A stretch of DNA of 46,993 nucleotides from DATDDB01 sp035260545. GTDB taxonomy: Bacteria > Pseudomonadota > Gammaproteobacteria > Burkholderiales > Gallionellaceae. Positions 16,732-25,612 of this stretch are shown one piece after another. Within the stretch, counting starts at the first letter, position 1, and each line of letters begins with the position of its first letter. The stretch is taken from contig DATFUZ010000014.1 of assembly GCA_035260545.1 (NCBI GenBank), positions 1 to 46,993 of the forward strand, given 5' to 3'. Both the position numbers and the translations under genes were made by a program. The notes beneath the pieces were generated by a model. It was not told the DNA's origin, made no database searches, and was given only the letters and a program-made list of their open reading frames with translations.

Positions 16732-16892
16732 GAATCACACATGCAGCGCCTGCCGCGCCGCCACTGCCCGTCTTCTGAATTACGTCTTGTTAAAATAACC
16801 GGCCAATGTTGCGGCAATATGACGGGCCTGCTTAACAGGAACATCATCCAAAGTTCATCAAACCGTCGCATTCTCCGCGCACACTGCGCCGC

Positions 16893-17744
16893 ATGAGAAA
16901 TCTTCGCACACACTGGCGCTGGGTCCTGCTGCTGTTCCTGTACAGCGCCGACGCGCACGCATGGGGCCTGTATACCCACGTATACTTTGCGCAATACCTG
17001 CTCTGGGCCATTCCGCTCACCGATTCCCGCTATTACCGGGCCGTGAGGCAATTTCCCGGACTCGCGCTGGCAGGCGCATGCTTGCCCGACCTGGCGCTGA
17101 TGGGCAAGGCCTTCGGTCTGCACCGCGTCGCCGATTCGCATGACTGGCAACTCGCGCACGAACTCCGGAATAACGCCGGCAGCGATGCGGAACGCGCGAT
17201 CGCCGTCGGCTACGCCTGCCATCTCTGGGTGGACATCATCGCCCATAACCATTTCGTGCCTGCGCATGAAACAATGTGGACTAACATCCCGCTGCTGACG
17301 CATGCAGCCGCCGAATTCGCCATGGATCATTATGTAGGCAGCCACGTATACCGGCGCCCCTCCGAATTGCTGCGCACCCACGAACAGCAACTTGCCGCTT
17401 ATGTCTCCCGCCACTTCCAGTGCGGCGTACCGCAGGCGCGCCGCGCACTCGCCTCCCTCGGCGCCGCAGATGGCATATTGCGTGGGAGCGGACTGCCGGG
17501 GCTTTGCTTCCATGCCGCGCAAGCGGTGGACAAGGGGCTGCAGCGCCGCTTCACCTACTATCTGAGCGAAACATCAGGCCGGCTGCGCCAGATCAACCGC
17601 ATTCTTGGGGGCGAAACACCCGAATGGCTGGCCGACCCGCCCAACCCGGAGGCGGCGCAGCGGCGCATCGCAGGTATCCCGCGGCTCACGCTGCGGCACC
17701 GCATCCCGCTCCCGCAGGATTTCTTCGTCGCCGCTGAGGCCTGA
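16893..17744 (+). CDS. Zinc-dependent phospholipase C-like protein (exported)
   Basis: A 283-residue protein with a signal peptide ending in DAHA, so that the mature protein begins with Trp (WGLYTHVYFAQYLL). Bacterial PC-PLC/S1-P1-type zinc enzymes also use an N-terminal Trp as a metal ligand. Further putative zinc ligands are seen in CLPDLALMGKAFG and GYACHLWVDIIAHNHFVP (His and Asp in an HxxxDxxAH pattern), with a later EFAMDHYVGSH. The reaction would be hydrolysis of phospholipids to diacylglycerol in the periplasm. It is divergent from olsA. Substrate and activity are inferred from family only. Confidence 0.75.
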   Translation: MRNLRTHWRWVLLLFLYSADAHAWGLYTHVYFAQYLLWAIPLTDSRYYRAVRQFPGLALAGACLPDLALMGKAFGLHRVADSHDWQLAHELRNNAGSDAERAIAVGYACHLWVDIIAHNHFVPAHETMWTNIPLLTHAAAEFAMDHYVGSHVYRRPSELLRTHEQQLAAYVSRHFQCGVPQARRALASLGAADGILRGSGLPGLCFHAAQAVDKGLQRRFTYYLSETSGRLRQINRILGGETPEWLADPPNPEAAQRRIAGIPRLTLRHRIPLPQDFFVAAEA

Positions 17745-17768
17745 CATCGCACCGGGGAGGCCAGCCAG

Positions 17769-18461
17769 TCACACTTGCCACTTTACCCCCTTGATGCGGA
17801 TCGCCAGCCCTGCTGCCGCGACTATCATGTGCGACAGCAGCGCCATGTCCGTGGGCATGCCGCGCCGGCGCACGTCGAGCAGCAACGCGATGCGCATCCG
17901 GTCGCTGCGGTTCCACACCTCGTGCGGATAGGTGTCGTCCCACAGCAGATACTCGCCGTCGCCGATGCGGTGGTCGCGGCCGTCTATGGTGAGCACGGCC
18001 GCCGGCAATCCATCAGCCAGCATCGGCACGGACAGCCCCATGTAGAAGCGCGTCACCCCGCGAAACGGTCCCCGATGCAGAGGGATGTGCTTATTCGGCG
18101 CAAGGAAGGAGAAGGCCGCCGACAGGATGTCCGAATGGGAGGCCAACAGCGCCGCGAGCACCGGGCAACGCGCCATGTTGTCGGAGACATCCGCGCCATA
18201 GGCCTTGAGCACGAACAGCCGCCAGTCGCGATGGTCATTGGCCGAGATCGGCGCTTGCGCCGGCATGAGGTCATGGAAGCGCGGCACCCGCTCCAGGGCC
18301 GCGGCAACCTGCTCCGCCTCAGCGCGCAGCGCCTTCCAGCGCGCCGCCACCTCGCCGGCGGCGGGAAAATCGAATGCGGGATCGAGCACCGCCGGCGCCG
18401 AGATGCGGCGATCATAGAGCCAGCGCAGTGCGCCGGCGCCCGCGTCGTACAAAGCGCTCAT
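17769..18461 (-). CDS. LpxO/OlsC-like aspartyl/asparaginyl beta-hydroxylase-family lipid hydroxylase
   Basis: A 230-residue member of the Fe(II)/2-oxoglutarate-dependent Asp/Asn hydroxylase family. The core is PNKHIPLHRGPFRGVTRFYMG (iron His), DGRDHRIGDGEYLLWDDTYPH (second iron His in the DDTYPHEVWN segment) and RSDRMRIALLLDVRR (Arg for 2-oxoglutarate). LpxO hydroxylates lipid A acyl chains; OlsC hydroxylates ornithine lipid. The nearby olsA/olsB pair makes ornithine-lipid hydroxylation attractive, but this is inference. A GGAGA ribosome-binding site precedes the ATG. There is no obvious membrane anchor. Confidence 0.8.
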   Translation of the reverse strand: MSALYDAGAGALRWLYDRRISAPAVLDPAFDFPAAGEVAARWKALRAEAEQVAAALERVPRFHDLMPAQAPISANDHRDWRLFVLKAYGADVSDNMARCPVLAALLASHSDILSAAFSFLAPNKHIPLHRGPFRGVTRFYMGLSVPMLADGLPAAVLTIDGRDHRIGDGEYLLWDDTYPHEVWNRSDRMRIALLLDVRRRGMPTDMALLSHMIVAAAGLAIRIKGVKWQV

Positions 18462-18549
18462 CGAGCGTCTCCAGGGAAGACATGCGAAACGCCCATCCTA
18501 TGGCGCAATTGTTACGCATTTGTGAAAGCGCAGGCAGGCAAGGCGCGCC

Positions 18550-19119
18550 TCAGCCTGCGCCGTTCGCGGCCCCGCCGGGATAGGTGATGCGCCCGTGTTC
18601 CACCCGGGCGAAGGTTGTCAGGGCATGCGGCTGGCGATGGGTCTTGCTCGTGATATGTTCCACGGGGATGCCGCGGACCGTGAGCGAATCGGCGATGAGC
18701 GAACGGTGACAACGCCACGGCACGGCCTCGGCGCACATGACGGCAGTGCGCTGGCGCGCAGCCAGCGCGATGAGCTGTTCGAGGGCCTGCGCGTACTCCG
18801 CCGTCTGCATGTAGTCCGCGTAGCCGCGGAAGGATTCGTTGCGCCAGCCCGAATTGGGCGAATCGCGCCGCGCATGGCGCAGGCCGCCCAGACCGGGAAG
18901 GTGCACATAGCCTATTCCCGCCGCTTCCAGTGCGGTTCGCAAGGCATCTTTTTCGAACTGGGGATGGCGGCGCGAGCGCGGTATGGTGCGGACGTCCGCG
19001 ACTCGCTCAACGCCGTGCGCCTGCAGCATGGCGATGAAGTCATCTATCGCATGCGTCGAATGGCCGACGGTGTATACCGGCCTGGGCGGCGCAGCGTTCT
19101 CCGGTCTGGCGGCATGCAT
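18550..19119 (-). CDS. DUF488 family protein
   Basis: About 189 residues from ATG at 19119, five bases after AAGGA. The DUF488 signature is complete: YTVGHSTHAIDDFIAML, VADVRTIPRSRRHPQFEKDAL, VHLPGLGGLRHARRDSPNSG, and the Cys-containing VMCAEAVPWRCHRSLIAD near the end. The family is widespread; its function is not established. It overlaps none of its neighbours and may be transcribed with the gene at 19203-19544, 83 bp upstream. Confidence 0.85.
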   Translation of the reverse strand: MHAARPENAAPPRPVYTVGHSTHAIDDFIAMLQAHGVERVADVRTIPRSRRHPQFEKDALRTALEAAGIGYVHLPGLGGLRHARRDSPNSGWRNESFRGYADYMQTAEYAQALEQLIALAARQRTAVMCAEAVPWRCHRSLIADSLTVRGIPVEHITSKTHRQPHALTTFARVEHGRITYPGGAANGAG

Positions 19120-19202
19120 GGCTATCCTTGCACGGCAGCGCGCCGCAGGCATGCGTCTGCCACGTCCATTCGATGCGGGCGCTCTTCCCGGCTGTACCGC
19201 GG

Positions 19203-19544
19203 CTACTCGTCCAGCAGCCGGACCTGCGCTTCCCCGCTCATCTTGTCTATATCCACCTCAACTTCGCAGTATTCGGTAAGCGGGCTCTCCGGCGTGGGGT
19301 CATTGGCGCAGGCGCAGCCGCCGAGCAGCCCCTCGTAGAAGATGCCCGCCCGCACCCGGATGGCGCCGCCGGTATCCATGGTGCGCTGGATGAGCACCGT
19401 GACCGGCGTGTCCGCCACCGTGCTGCCCTGCGTCAGCGCCTTTTGCAGCGGCAAGTCTGCCGCATGCTGTGCAAGTTCGCTCTTGAGCACGGCGTCGAAC
19501 TCACGGGTTTCCCATGCGGCGAGAGATTTTTCCAGTGTAAGCAT
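19203..19544 (-). CDS. Conserved hypothetical protein with CxC motif (113 residues)
   Basis: The frame starts at MLTLEKSLAAWETREFDAVL (ATG complement of 19542-19544). A helical start is followed by a beta-rich half: TVLIQRTMDTGGAIRVRAGI, FYEGLLGGCACANDPTPE and YCEVEVDIDKMSGEAQVRLL. The CAC pair plus a later Cys could bind metal or iron-sulfur, but this is inference. I recall similar short proteins in other betaproteobacteria but know no function. It lies 74 bp downstream of pepD on the same strand. Confidence 0.7.
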   Translation of the reverse strand: MLTLEKSLAAWETREFDAVLKSELAQHAADLPLQKALTQGSTVADTPVTVLIQRTMDTGGAIRVRAGIFYEGLLGGCACANDPTPESPLTEYCEVEVDIDKMSGEAQVRLLDE

Positions 19545-19618
19545 CGTTTTCTTCGGTACCGGGGAGAACATGCGGCCTGCTGCGCCCTCCGGCACAGGGC
19601 CGAATCGCTGTGCACAGC

Positions 19619-21085
19619 TTACGCCTGTTCGGCGAGCTTGCGCAATACCGCCTTCAGGAGCTGCCAGCACCTTGCCACCGAGGCAATCTCCACCCTCTCG
19701 CCCGGGGCGTGGGCGCCCCGGATGTCCGGGCCGAAGGAGATCATGTCCAGATGCGGATGGCTCGCAGCAAGCAGCCCGCATTCCAGCCCCGCGTGTATCA
19801 CCTGCAGGCTCGCGGGGTGGCCGAATTCGGCGGTGTAAACCTGCTGGCACAGCGCGAGCAGGTGCGAAGAGGGATTTGGCGTCCAGCCGGGGTAGGCGCC
19901 GTCCTTCCAGGCATCGAGTTCATAACTTGCGGCATAGGACACCAGCTTGCCTGCCAGCGCGTCGGCACGGGTATTGTCCAGCGAGCGCACCTTGAAGGTG
20001 GCGTGGAAGGCCCCTTGCGTCAGGCGCACGACGCCGAGATTGTCCGAGGTGTCGACCACGCCCTGAAAATCCGCACTCATCTGCGATACGCCGTTGATTG
20101 CAATATCGAGAAAGGCGAGCACACGCTCGCCCTCCACCCTCGCCAGCGCCCGCTCGGGCAGCAATTCATAATGCGCGCAGGCCAGGGAGATATGCGGCTC
20201 GTCCGCGCCGTAGCGCTCGCGCCACGACTGCAGCCGGTGCTGCACCCAGGGGTCGACGGTGGAGGCGATCTGGGCCGGAAGCGCGCACACCGCGTAGGCC
20301 TCGCGCGGAATGGCATTGCGCGCGGTGCCGCCGCCCAGCTCGACCAGGCGCAAATCGCAGTGCGAGGAAAGATCGTGCAGGGCTTCGGCCAGCAGCTTGA
20401 TGGCATTGCCGCGCACCAGATGGATGTCGATGCCGGAATGCCCGCCGCGCAGGCCGCTCACGTCGAAACGCACCGCCGCATAGTCCGGCGGCAGCGCCTC
20501 CTGCGCGCAGGTCCGCTGCACGTGCACGTCCACCCCGCCCGCGCAGCCCAGATAGAAGTGGCCCCATTCCTCGGTATCGAGGTTGATCAGCGTCTCGCCC
20601 CGCAGCGTGCCGGGGGCGAGGTCACGCGCCCCGTCCATGCCGGATTCCTCGTTCACCGTCAGCAGCACTTCCAGCGGCGGGTGCACAAGCCCCGGCTCCT
20701 CCAGCGCGGCCAGCGCAAGCGCCACGCCGATGCCGTTATCCGCGCCGAGCGTGGTGTTCTCGGCCACCACCCAGCCCTCGCGCACCACGGCCTCGATCGA
20801 GTCGCGCTCGAAATCGTGCGCCGTGACCGCGTTTGCCTGGCACACCATGTCGAGGTGGCCCTGCAGAATCACGCCCGGCAGGTGTTCGCAGCCCGCGCTG
20901 GCGGGTTTGCCCAGGATGAGATTGCCCGCGCCGTCCACGCGCGCCGCGATGCCCCGCGCCTGCGCCCATTCGGCGAGGCGGGCGCGCAGCGCCGCCTCGT
21001 GCAGCGAAGGGCGGGGAATGGCGCACAGGGTGGCGAAGTGCGCCCAGACGGGGCGCGGTTCCAGCGAGGTGAATTGATCAGGCAT
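19619..21085 (-). CDS. pepD: Aminoacyl-histidine dipeptidase (peptidase D, M20 family)
   Basis: A 488-residue M20-family enzyme. It contains VWAHFATLCAIPRPSLHEAA, the metal-ligand box LQGHLDMVCQ (His, Asp), TTLGADNGIGVALALA (bridging Asp), VLLTVNEESGMDGARDL (catalytic Glu and ligand), LINLDTEEWGHFYLGCAGG and a C-terminal IHAGLECGLLA (last His ligand). PepD hydrolyses Xaa-His dipeptides in the cytoplasm using two zinc ions. Length and all metal ligands match the family. The promoter must lie between this gene and the divergent EAL gene at 21221. Confidence 0.95.
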   Translation of the reverse strand: MPDQFTSLEPRPVWAHFATLCAIPRPSLHEAALRARLAEWAQARGIAARVDGAGNLILGKPASAGCEHLPGVILQGHLDMVCQANAVTAHDFERDSIEAVVREGWVVAENTTLGADNGIGVALALAALEEPGLVHPPLEVLLTVNEESGMDGARDLAPGTLRGETLINLDTEEWGHFYLGCAGGVDVHVQRTCAQEALPPDYAAVRFDVSGLRGGHSGIDIHLVRGNAIKLLAEALHDLSSHCDLRLVELGGGTARNAIPREAYAVCALPAQIASTVDPWVQHRLQSWRERYGADEPHISLACAHYELLPERALARVEGERVLAFLDIAINGVSQMSADFQGVVDTSDNLGVVRLTQGAFHATFKVRSLDNTRADALAGKLVSYAASYELDAWKDGAYPGWTPNPSSHLLALCQQVYTAEFGHPASLQVIHAGLECGLLAASHPHLDMISFGPDIRGAHAPGERVEIASVARCWQLLKAVLRKLAEQA

Positions 21086-21220
21086 GGCGGCGCTTAAGGA
21101 GTCGCGGAATGTCTACGGGATTGCGCGGATTGTATCAGGCCCGCAGACAGCGGGATAAAACAGTTGTAGCAGGCGGGGTTTCCCACTATCCTTACGGCAT
21201 CCAACACCAGGCCGGGGACG

Positions 21221-22876
21221 ATGGAAGCTAGCAAGGCATTGCTGGACACGCTGATGATGACGACGGAAGAGGCGATCCTCGTGATCGATCCGGACCGGCG
21301 CATCGTGAAAGCCAGCAAGGCCTTCGAGGCCACCACCGGCCTGCGCCTGCCCGCGCGGAATGACAGCGTCCCCGAGCGGCTGGAGCACGTGGACGGATTC
21401 GCGGCGCTCTCCAGCCTGGTCGGCGAGGTGTGTGCATCGGGGGAATGCCGCCGCGGCGCGCTCGCCGATCACCCCAACCGCTGGGAATACCATATCGAGC
21501 CGGTGCGCGAAAACGGCAAGGTCGCGTGCTGCGTCTCCATCCTGCGCGCACCGGCGGCGGACCTCTCCGCCGACACCGCGGAACCGCCCGGACTCTCCAG
21601 CCGCGCCCTGATCTACGACCGCATCGGCCAGGCCGTCAACCAGGCCCAGCGCGCGGGAAAGGCGGTGCTGGTGATGCTGGTCAGCATAGACCGCTTCCGC
21701 GAGATCAGCGACGTGCTGGGCGAGGCCACCAGCGCGCAACTGATGCAGGACATCACCACGCGCCTGCGCATGTGCGCCCGCACCAGCGACGCCGTGGCCC
21801 GGCTCGAGGGCGATCGCTTCGCCTTTGTGATGCAGCTCGCCTCTTCGGGCGACAGCGTGCTGCTGCCGGAAAAAATCCTGGCGGCATTCGACCGCACCTT
21901 CGAACTCAGCACCGGACGCGACGTCGCCGTCAGCTGTTCGGTGGGGGCAAGCATCTTCCCGGATGACGCCGCCGCGGCCGATGCGCTGATCAAGAACGCT
22001 TCCATTGCGCTGCACCACGCTGAGACCAGCGGCGCCAACCGCTACCAGTTCTTCTCCAACGAGATGAATGCGCGCGCGAGGCGGCGCCTGGAAATCGAGA
22101 GCGGCATCCGCCGCGCGCTCGCCAACGGCGAGCTGCGCGTGTACTACCAGCCCAAGATCAACGTCAGCACCCGCCAGGTCGCCGGACTGGAGGCCCTGGT
22201 GCGCTGGCAGGATCCGCTGCGGGGCCTGGTCTCGCCGCTGGATTTTATCCCCATCGCCGAGGAAAGCGGGCTGATCGAGCAGATCGGCCACTGGGTGCTG
22301 GAGGAAACCTGCGCCCAGGCCCGGCGCTGGCAGGCGGCGGGCCTGCCGCCGGTGCGCGCCTCGGTCAACGTCTCGGCGCGCCAGTTCCGCAACAGCAATT
22401 TCGTGCCGCTGGTGGAGGACGTGCTGGCGCACACCGGCCTGGACCCCGAGTGGCTGGAACTGGAGATCACCGAGAGCATGCTGATGGGCGACATCGGCGC
22501 GATCGCGAATCGCATGCAGGACCTGCGGCGCACCGGCGTCTCGCTCTCCATCGACGATTTCGGCACGGGTTATTCCAGCCTCTCCTACCTCAGCCGCTTC
22601 CCCATCACCACCCTCAAGATAGACCGCGCTTTCATCGCCGACGTGCAGCACAATCCGCAGACGGCCGAGATCGCCCGCGCCATCATCGGCATGTCGCACG
22701 GGCTGAATCTGGAAGTGGTGGCCGAAGGCGCGGAAGTGAAAGAGCAGGTCGACTTTCTGCACACGCACGGCTGCCACCTGATACAGGGCTATTACTACAG
22801 CCGTCCGCTGCCCGCGGATGACTTCGCCTTGCTGCTGCGCAACGGCCTCGTCGAACACTCGCCGCCCCCGGCGTAG
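21221..22876 (+). CDS. c-di-GMP phosphodiesterase with degenerate GGDEF and intact EAL domain
   Basis: A 551-residue protein. An N-terminal PAS-like segment (about 10-110: MMTTEEAILVIDPDRRIVKA) is followed by a GGDEF-type domain whose signature has become EGDRF (196-200), so cyclase activity is unlikely. The EAL domain is complete: EALVRW (324-329), LELEITESMLM, SIDDFGTGYSSLSYL, LKIDRAFI, VVAEGAEVKEQVDFL and LIQGYYYSRPL. It should hydrolyse c-di-GMP to pGpG, possibly with GTP acting on the degenerate domain. There are no membrane helices. It diverges from pepD. Confidence 0.92.
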   Translation: MEASKALLDTLMMTTEEAILVIDPDRRIVKASKAFEATTGLRLPARNDSVPERLEHVDGFAALSSLVGEVCASGECRRGALADHPNRWEYHIEPVRENGKVACCVSILRAPAADLSADTAEPPGLSSRALIYDRIGQAVNQAQRAGKAVLVMLVSIDRFREISDVLGEATSAQLMQDITTRLRMCARTSDAVARLEGDRFAFVMQLASSGDSVLLPEKILAAFDRTFELSTGRDVAVSCSVGASIFPDDAAAADALIKNASIALHHAETSGANRYQFFSNEMNARARRRLEIESGIRRALANGELRVYYQPKINVSTRQVAGLEALVRWQDPLRGLVSPLDFIPIAEESGLIEQIGHWVLEETCAQARRWQAAGLPPVRASVNVSARQFRNSNFVPLVEDVLAHTGLDPEWLELEITESMLMGDIGAIANRMQDLRRTGVSLSIDDFGTGYSSLSYLSRFPITTLKIDRAFIADVQHNPQTAEIARAIIGMSHGLNLEVVAEGAEVKEQVDFLHTHGCHLIQGYYYSRPLPADDFALLLRNGLVEHSPPPA

Positions 22877-22896
22877 TAGCGCGGCGCACCCCGCCC

Positions 22897-23757
22897 CTAG
22901 CGCAGGTCGCGCAAGTCGTCCGGGATCGGATACGCCGGATAGCGCTTGCTGAAAGCGGCAAGCGCCTGCTTCGCCTCTTCCTGCCGGCCTTCCTTCTTCA
23001 GTTGCCGGATGCGCGCCAGCCATGGCCCGGGCGCAGGTGAGACTGGCGCTTGCAGCATAGCGGCGGGGGCAGCCGTCTGCGCCGGGGGCACAGCCTCCGT
23101 CGTCGCAGCCGCCGGAGCAGGCTCGCGCGGCGGCGGCGCCGCCGCCCTCTCCTGTGTCGCAGGCGCGGCCTCCATCGCCGCAGGCACTGCCGGAGCCTCC
23201 CGCACGGCCGGGGCGGGCGCCGCCGGGGGCGCCTTCGCGGCCGCCTTGTTTTCTTTCCTCACGATATTTCCGCGCACCCGGTCCTGCTGTGCGGCGGCGT
23301 TCGCTTGCGGCTTGGAGACGGACTCGGACGGGGCCGCGGCAGCCCGTTGCTTGTCGGCAATTGCCGCCCCCGCCTCCGGCGGGGCCAACCCAGCGGCCGC
23401 AGGCGGCACTGCGGCAGGTGCTGCTTCCGGCGCGCTTGCGGGCGCGGACGGCTCGGGCGCCTGCCCGGTGATATAGGGCAGTTGCAGCCCCACCATGGCC
23501 ACGATGACCAGCGTGGCGGCGACTGACAGCGGCAGGGTCCATTTCTGCCACGCACGCCAACCCGAAGACCCCGCGCGCATCCGCGCGCGGGCGCTGGCCC
23601 GGCCGGGAACGGCGCCCGCGACGCGGTGCGCCTCATCGCGAATCGCGTAGTCGAGGTACGCCGGCGACTCCGCCCCCGGCAGCTTGGCGTAGGCATCGGA
23701 CAGGCTGGAGTCGCCCGCCATATACTTTTCGAATTCGCTATCCTGATCGTCGGTCAT
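22897..23757 (-). CDS. Probable anti-sigma factor with Ala/Pro-rich periplasmic domain
   Basis: A 286-residue protein. A short acidic cytoplasmic segment (MTDDQDSEFEKYMAGDSSLS) and a DEAHRVAG helix lead to one transmembrane helix (about 74-95: LPLSVAATLVIVAMVGLQL). A long periplasmic part almost wholly of Ala, Pro and Glu follows, ending in a helical WLARIRQLKKEGRQEEAKQAL segment. Its ATG overlaps the stop of the ECF sigma gene by 4 bp, the classic arrangement of a sigma/anti-sigma pair. No HxxxCxxC zinc site is seen. The name rests on context and topology. Confidence 0.7.
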   Translation of the reverse strand: MTDDQDSEFEKYMAGDSSLSDAYAKLPGAESPAYLDYAIRDEAHRVAGAVPGRASARARMRAGSSGWRAWQKWTLPLSVAATLVIVAMVGLQLPYITGQAPEPSAPASAPEAAPAAVPPAAAGLAPPEAGAAIADKQRAAAAPSESVSKPQANAAAQQDRVRGNIVRKENKAAAKAPPAAPAPAVREAPAVPAAMEAAPATQERAAAPPPREPAPAAATTEAVPPAQTAAPAAMLQAPVSPAPGPWLARIRQLKKEGRQEEAKQALAAFSKRYPAYPIPDDLRDLR

Positions 23758-24335
23758 ATCAGGCCTTTCAGTCCTTCCCGCAATTTTGCCACGGCGTAGC
23801 GCAATCGGCTCTTCGCGGTTTCCGCGCTCACCCCGGTTGCCGCGGCGATCTCGTCCAGCGACAGCCCCGCCTCTTCGCGCAGGAGGAAAGCCTCGCGCTG
23901 CGGCGCGGGAAGCCCGGCAATCTCGTCCAGCAGGCGTTCGGCCAGGCGCTTGCGCGACACCATGACCTCCGGATCCGCCGCGGGATCCGCGGGAATGGCG
24001 GCTTCCGGCGGGTCGCCGTCCGGATCGTCATCCTGAAATTGCATACCCACCAGGGCGAGCTCGGGCTTGCGGCGAAAATGGTCGACCGCGCGGTTGTGGG
24101 CGATCTGGTACAGGTAGGTGGAAAACCTCGCGCTGGCGTGGTAGCGCTCGCGGCTGCGGATCAGATTGCCCCACACATCCTGGAACAATTCCTCCGCCAC
24201 GCCGGGTTGCCGGCACAGACGCAGGAGATAACGGTACAGCCCGCTCTTGTGGCGGCGATACAGCACATCGAATGCCGCCGCATCGCCATCGCGATAGCGC
24301 TCCATCAATTGCTCGTCTGCCAGTTCCTCCCGCAT
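23754..24335 (-). CDS. ECF RNA polymerase sigma factor (RpoE-like)
   Basis: A 193-residue sigma factor. Region 2 covers about residues 8-85 (MERYRDGDAAAFDVLYRRHK, EELFQDVWGNLI, RFSTYLYQIAHNRAVDHFRR). Region 4 covers about 130-190 (GLPAPQREAFLLREEAGLSLDEIAAATGVSAETAKSRLRYAVAKLR). There is no region 1 or 3, as is normal for ECF factors. It should direct transcription of an envelope or stress regulon under control of the coupled downstream anti-sigma factor. No clear ribosome-binding site precedes the ATG. Confidence 0.92.
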   Translation of the reverse strand: MREELADEQLMERYRDGDAAAFDVLYRRHKSGLYRYLLRLCRQPGVAEELFQDVWGNLIRSRERYHASARFSTYLYQIAHNRAVDHFRRKPELALVGMQFQDDDPDGDPPEAAIPADPAADPEVMVSRKRLAERLLDEIAGLPAPQREAFLLREEAGLSLDEIAAATGVSAETAKSRLRYAVAKLREGLKGLI

Positions 24336-24723
24336 GGGCGGAAAGTATATGTCAGGCCACCCGTTCCCGCCATGTGGATATGGCCGCGGCGAAAAGCCTT
24401 GCGGCTATCCATGTGCCGGGCGGACGCCGGCAGGCCGCGGCAATCGCGATCACCCCGCCCTCATTCGCTCGTGCACGGCGCCATCCCCGAATATCCGGGG
24501 GACTGGAGCTGTAAACGAATGACGCGGCAAATCGGGGTTGGCGCAGACCGCAACCGCAGCAGAGAGGAAGTGAACGGCATAAAATAGATATGCGATTTCA
24601 TGGAGTTAAATAGCAATCCACCATTCATCGGGGAAATTGGCACATTCGCGACAAAAATAGTTGACTGAGTCTGTCAGCTTTAATTAAAATCGAGCGGCGT
24701 TTATATCAGAAAGAGGTGCCACC
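24336..24723. other. 388-bp divergent intergenic region
   Basis: It lies between the sigma-factor gene (minus) and the ankyrin gene (plus). The right half is AT-rich and carries the promoter at 24661-24690. In the left half I see no gene and no strong ECF-type promoter. Confidence 0.5.
24661..24690 (+). promoter_or_regulatory. Sigma-70-type promoter of the ankyrin gene
   Basis: TTGACT (24661-24666) and TAAAAT (24685-24690) are each five of six to the consensus, spaced by 18 bp. The start codon at 24724 follows a GAGGTG ribosome-binding site at 24713-24718. Confidence 0.65.
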
Positions 24724-25305
24724 ATGTCGAGCCCAACCTTATTCACCGCAGTGGAGCAGGGCAATCTGCAAGCCGTGAACGCGCTGCTGCAGGCCGGCGC
24801 GGATAGCAATACCCGCAATGCCGAGGAAATGACCCCGCTGATGGTGGCCGCCGGCCTGGGCCACATGGACATCGTCGAAACCCTGCTCGATCAGGGCGCG
24901 AACGTCAACGCCCGGAATACCCTGGGCTGGACGGCGCTGATGAAGGCCATCTACAACTACGAACAGGACACCGGATTTCCCGAAATCATTTCCGCGTTGA
25001 TCGCTGCCGGTGCGGAATTCGAAAACCAGATCGCCTACGGCACGCGGCCGCTGATGCTCGCCGCCGGTTACGGACAAGCCGAGGTGATCGCGGTTCTGCT
25101 CGCCGCCGGGGCGGATGTCATGGCGAAGAACGAAGGCGGCTTCACGGCACGCACCATGGCGGAATACAAGGACTATGTGCAGGTCATCAACCTGCTGTAT
25201 GAGGCCGAGATCATCGCCGGCACCAATCCGGAAGGGGCCTGCTCCACCCGGCAGCCTGCTGGCGGCGCCCAGGTGATCCAGTTCGCGCCGCACGCCAAGA
25301 ACTAA
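24724..25305 (+). CDS. Ankyrin-repeat protein
   Basis: A 193-residue protein made of about four to five ankyrin repeats from near residue 3. Typical pieces are LFTAVEQGNLQAVNALLQAG, MTPLMVAAGLGHMDIVETLL, LGWTALMKAIYNY, TRPLMLAAGYGQAEVIAVLL and GFTARTMAEYKDYVQVINLL. There is no signal peptide. Such proteins mediate protein-protein contact; the partner is unknown. It has its own promoter and a strong terminator about 95 bp downstream, so it is a single-gene unit. Confidence 0.9.
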   Translation: MSSPTLFTAVEQGNLQAVNALLQAGADSNTRNAEEMTPLMVAAGLGHMDIVETLLDQGANVNARNTLGWTALMKAIYNYEQDTGFPEIISALIAAGAEFENQIAYGTRPLMLAAGYGQAEVIAVLLAAGADVMAKNEGGFTARTMAEYKDYVQVINLLYEAEIIAGTNPEGACSTRQPAGGAQVIQFAPHAKN

Positions 25306-25400
25306 TTCGCCGCAAACCGGGGAACACCGGCCGGACTGGCCGCAATGCAAGCCCCTCTCAAATCGTGTTGATTTTTGAGGCGTCAAGCCCGCCCGCCCAT

Positions 25401-25429
25401 AGCCCTGCCAGAAATGGCGGGGCTTTTTT
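25401..25429 (+). terminator. Intrinsic terminator after the ankyrin gene
   Basis: AGCCCTGCCA pairs with TGGCGGGGCT (one mismatch) around a GAAA loop, followed directly by six T. It lies 96 bp after the ankyrin stop codon and points in the same direction. Confidence 0.85.
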
Positions 25430-25530
25430 CTGCTGAGTGGCCGCTTTGCGCGGGCTCAATGGCTGAGTATCAGGTCGGCAGCGTGCCCATAGCGGTCGTG
25501 ACGCGATCGCGGAAGCGGTCATTCCGTAGT

Positions 25531-25609
25531 GTGGGCAAAAGCGCAGCGTTGCCCACCGATTGCTCCGGGTGGGCACGGCTTTCAGCCTTTGCCAACCCTA
25601 CCTGGCTTC
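25531..25609. repeat. Dispersed repeat, copy 1 (partner at 41763-41844)
   Basis: GTGGGCAAAAGCGCAGCGTTGCCCACCGATTG... is closely similar over about 80 bp to 41763-41844. Both contain inverted GTGGGC/GCCCAC halves and end in a CCTACCTGGCT-like or CCTGCCTGGCT-like segment. It sits between converging genes. Confidence 0.7.
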
Positions 25610-25612
25610 AGT

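Noticed and set aside
16732..16892. Pho box between olsA and the phospholipase-like gene
   Set aside because: No pair of CTGTCAT-like half-sites with 11-bp spacing could be found; the best partial matches were poor.
21113..23560. Minus-strand frame of about 815 codons across the EAL gene
   Set aside because: It is antisense to a complete GGDEF/EAL protein and runs through the anti-sigma gene in another frame. Its composition is that of a shadow.
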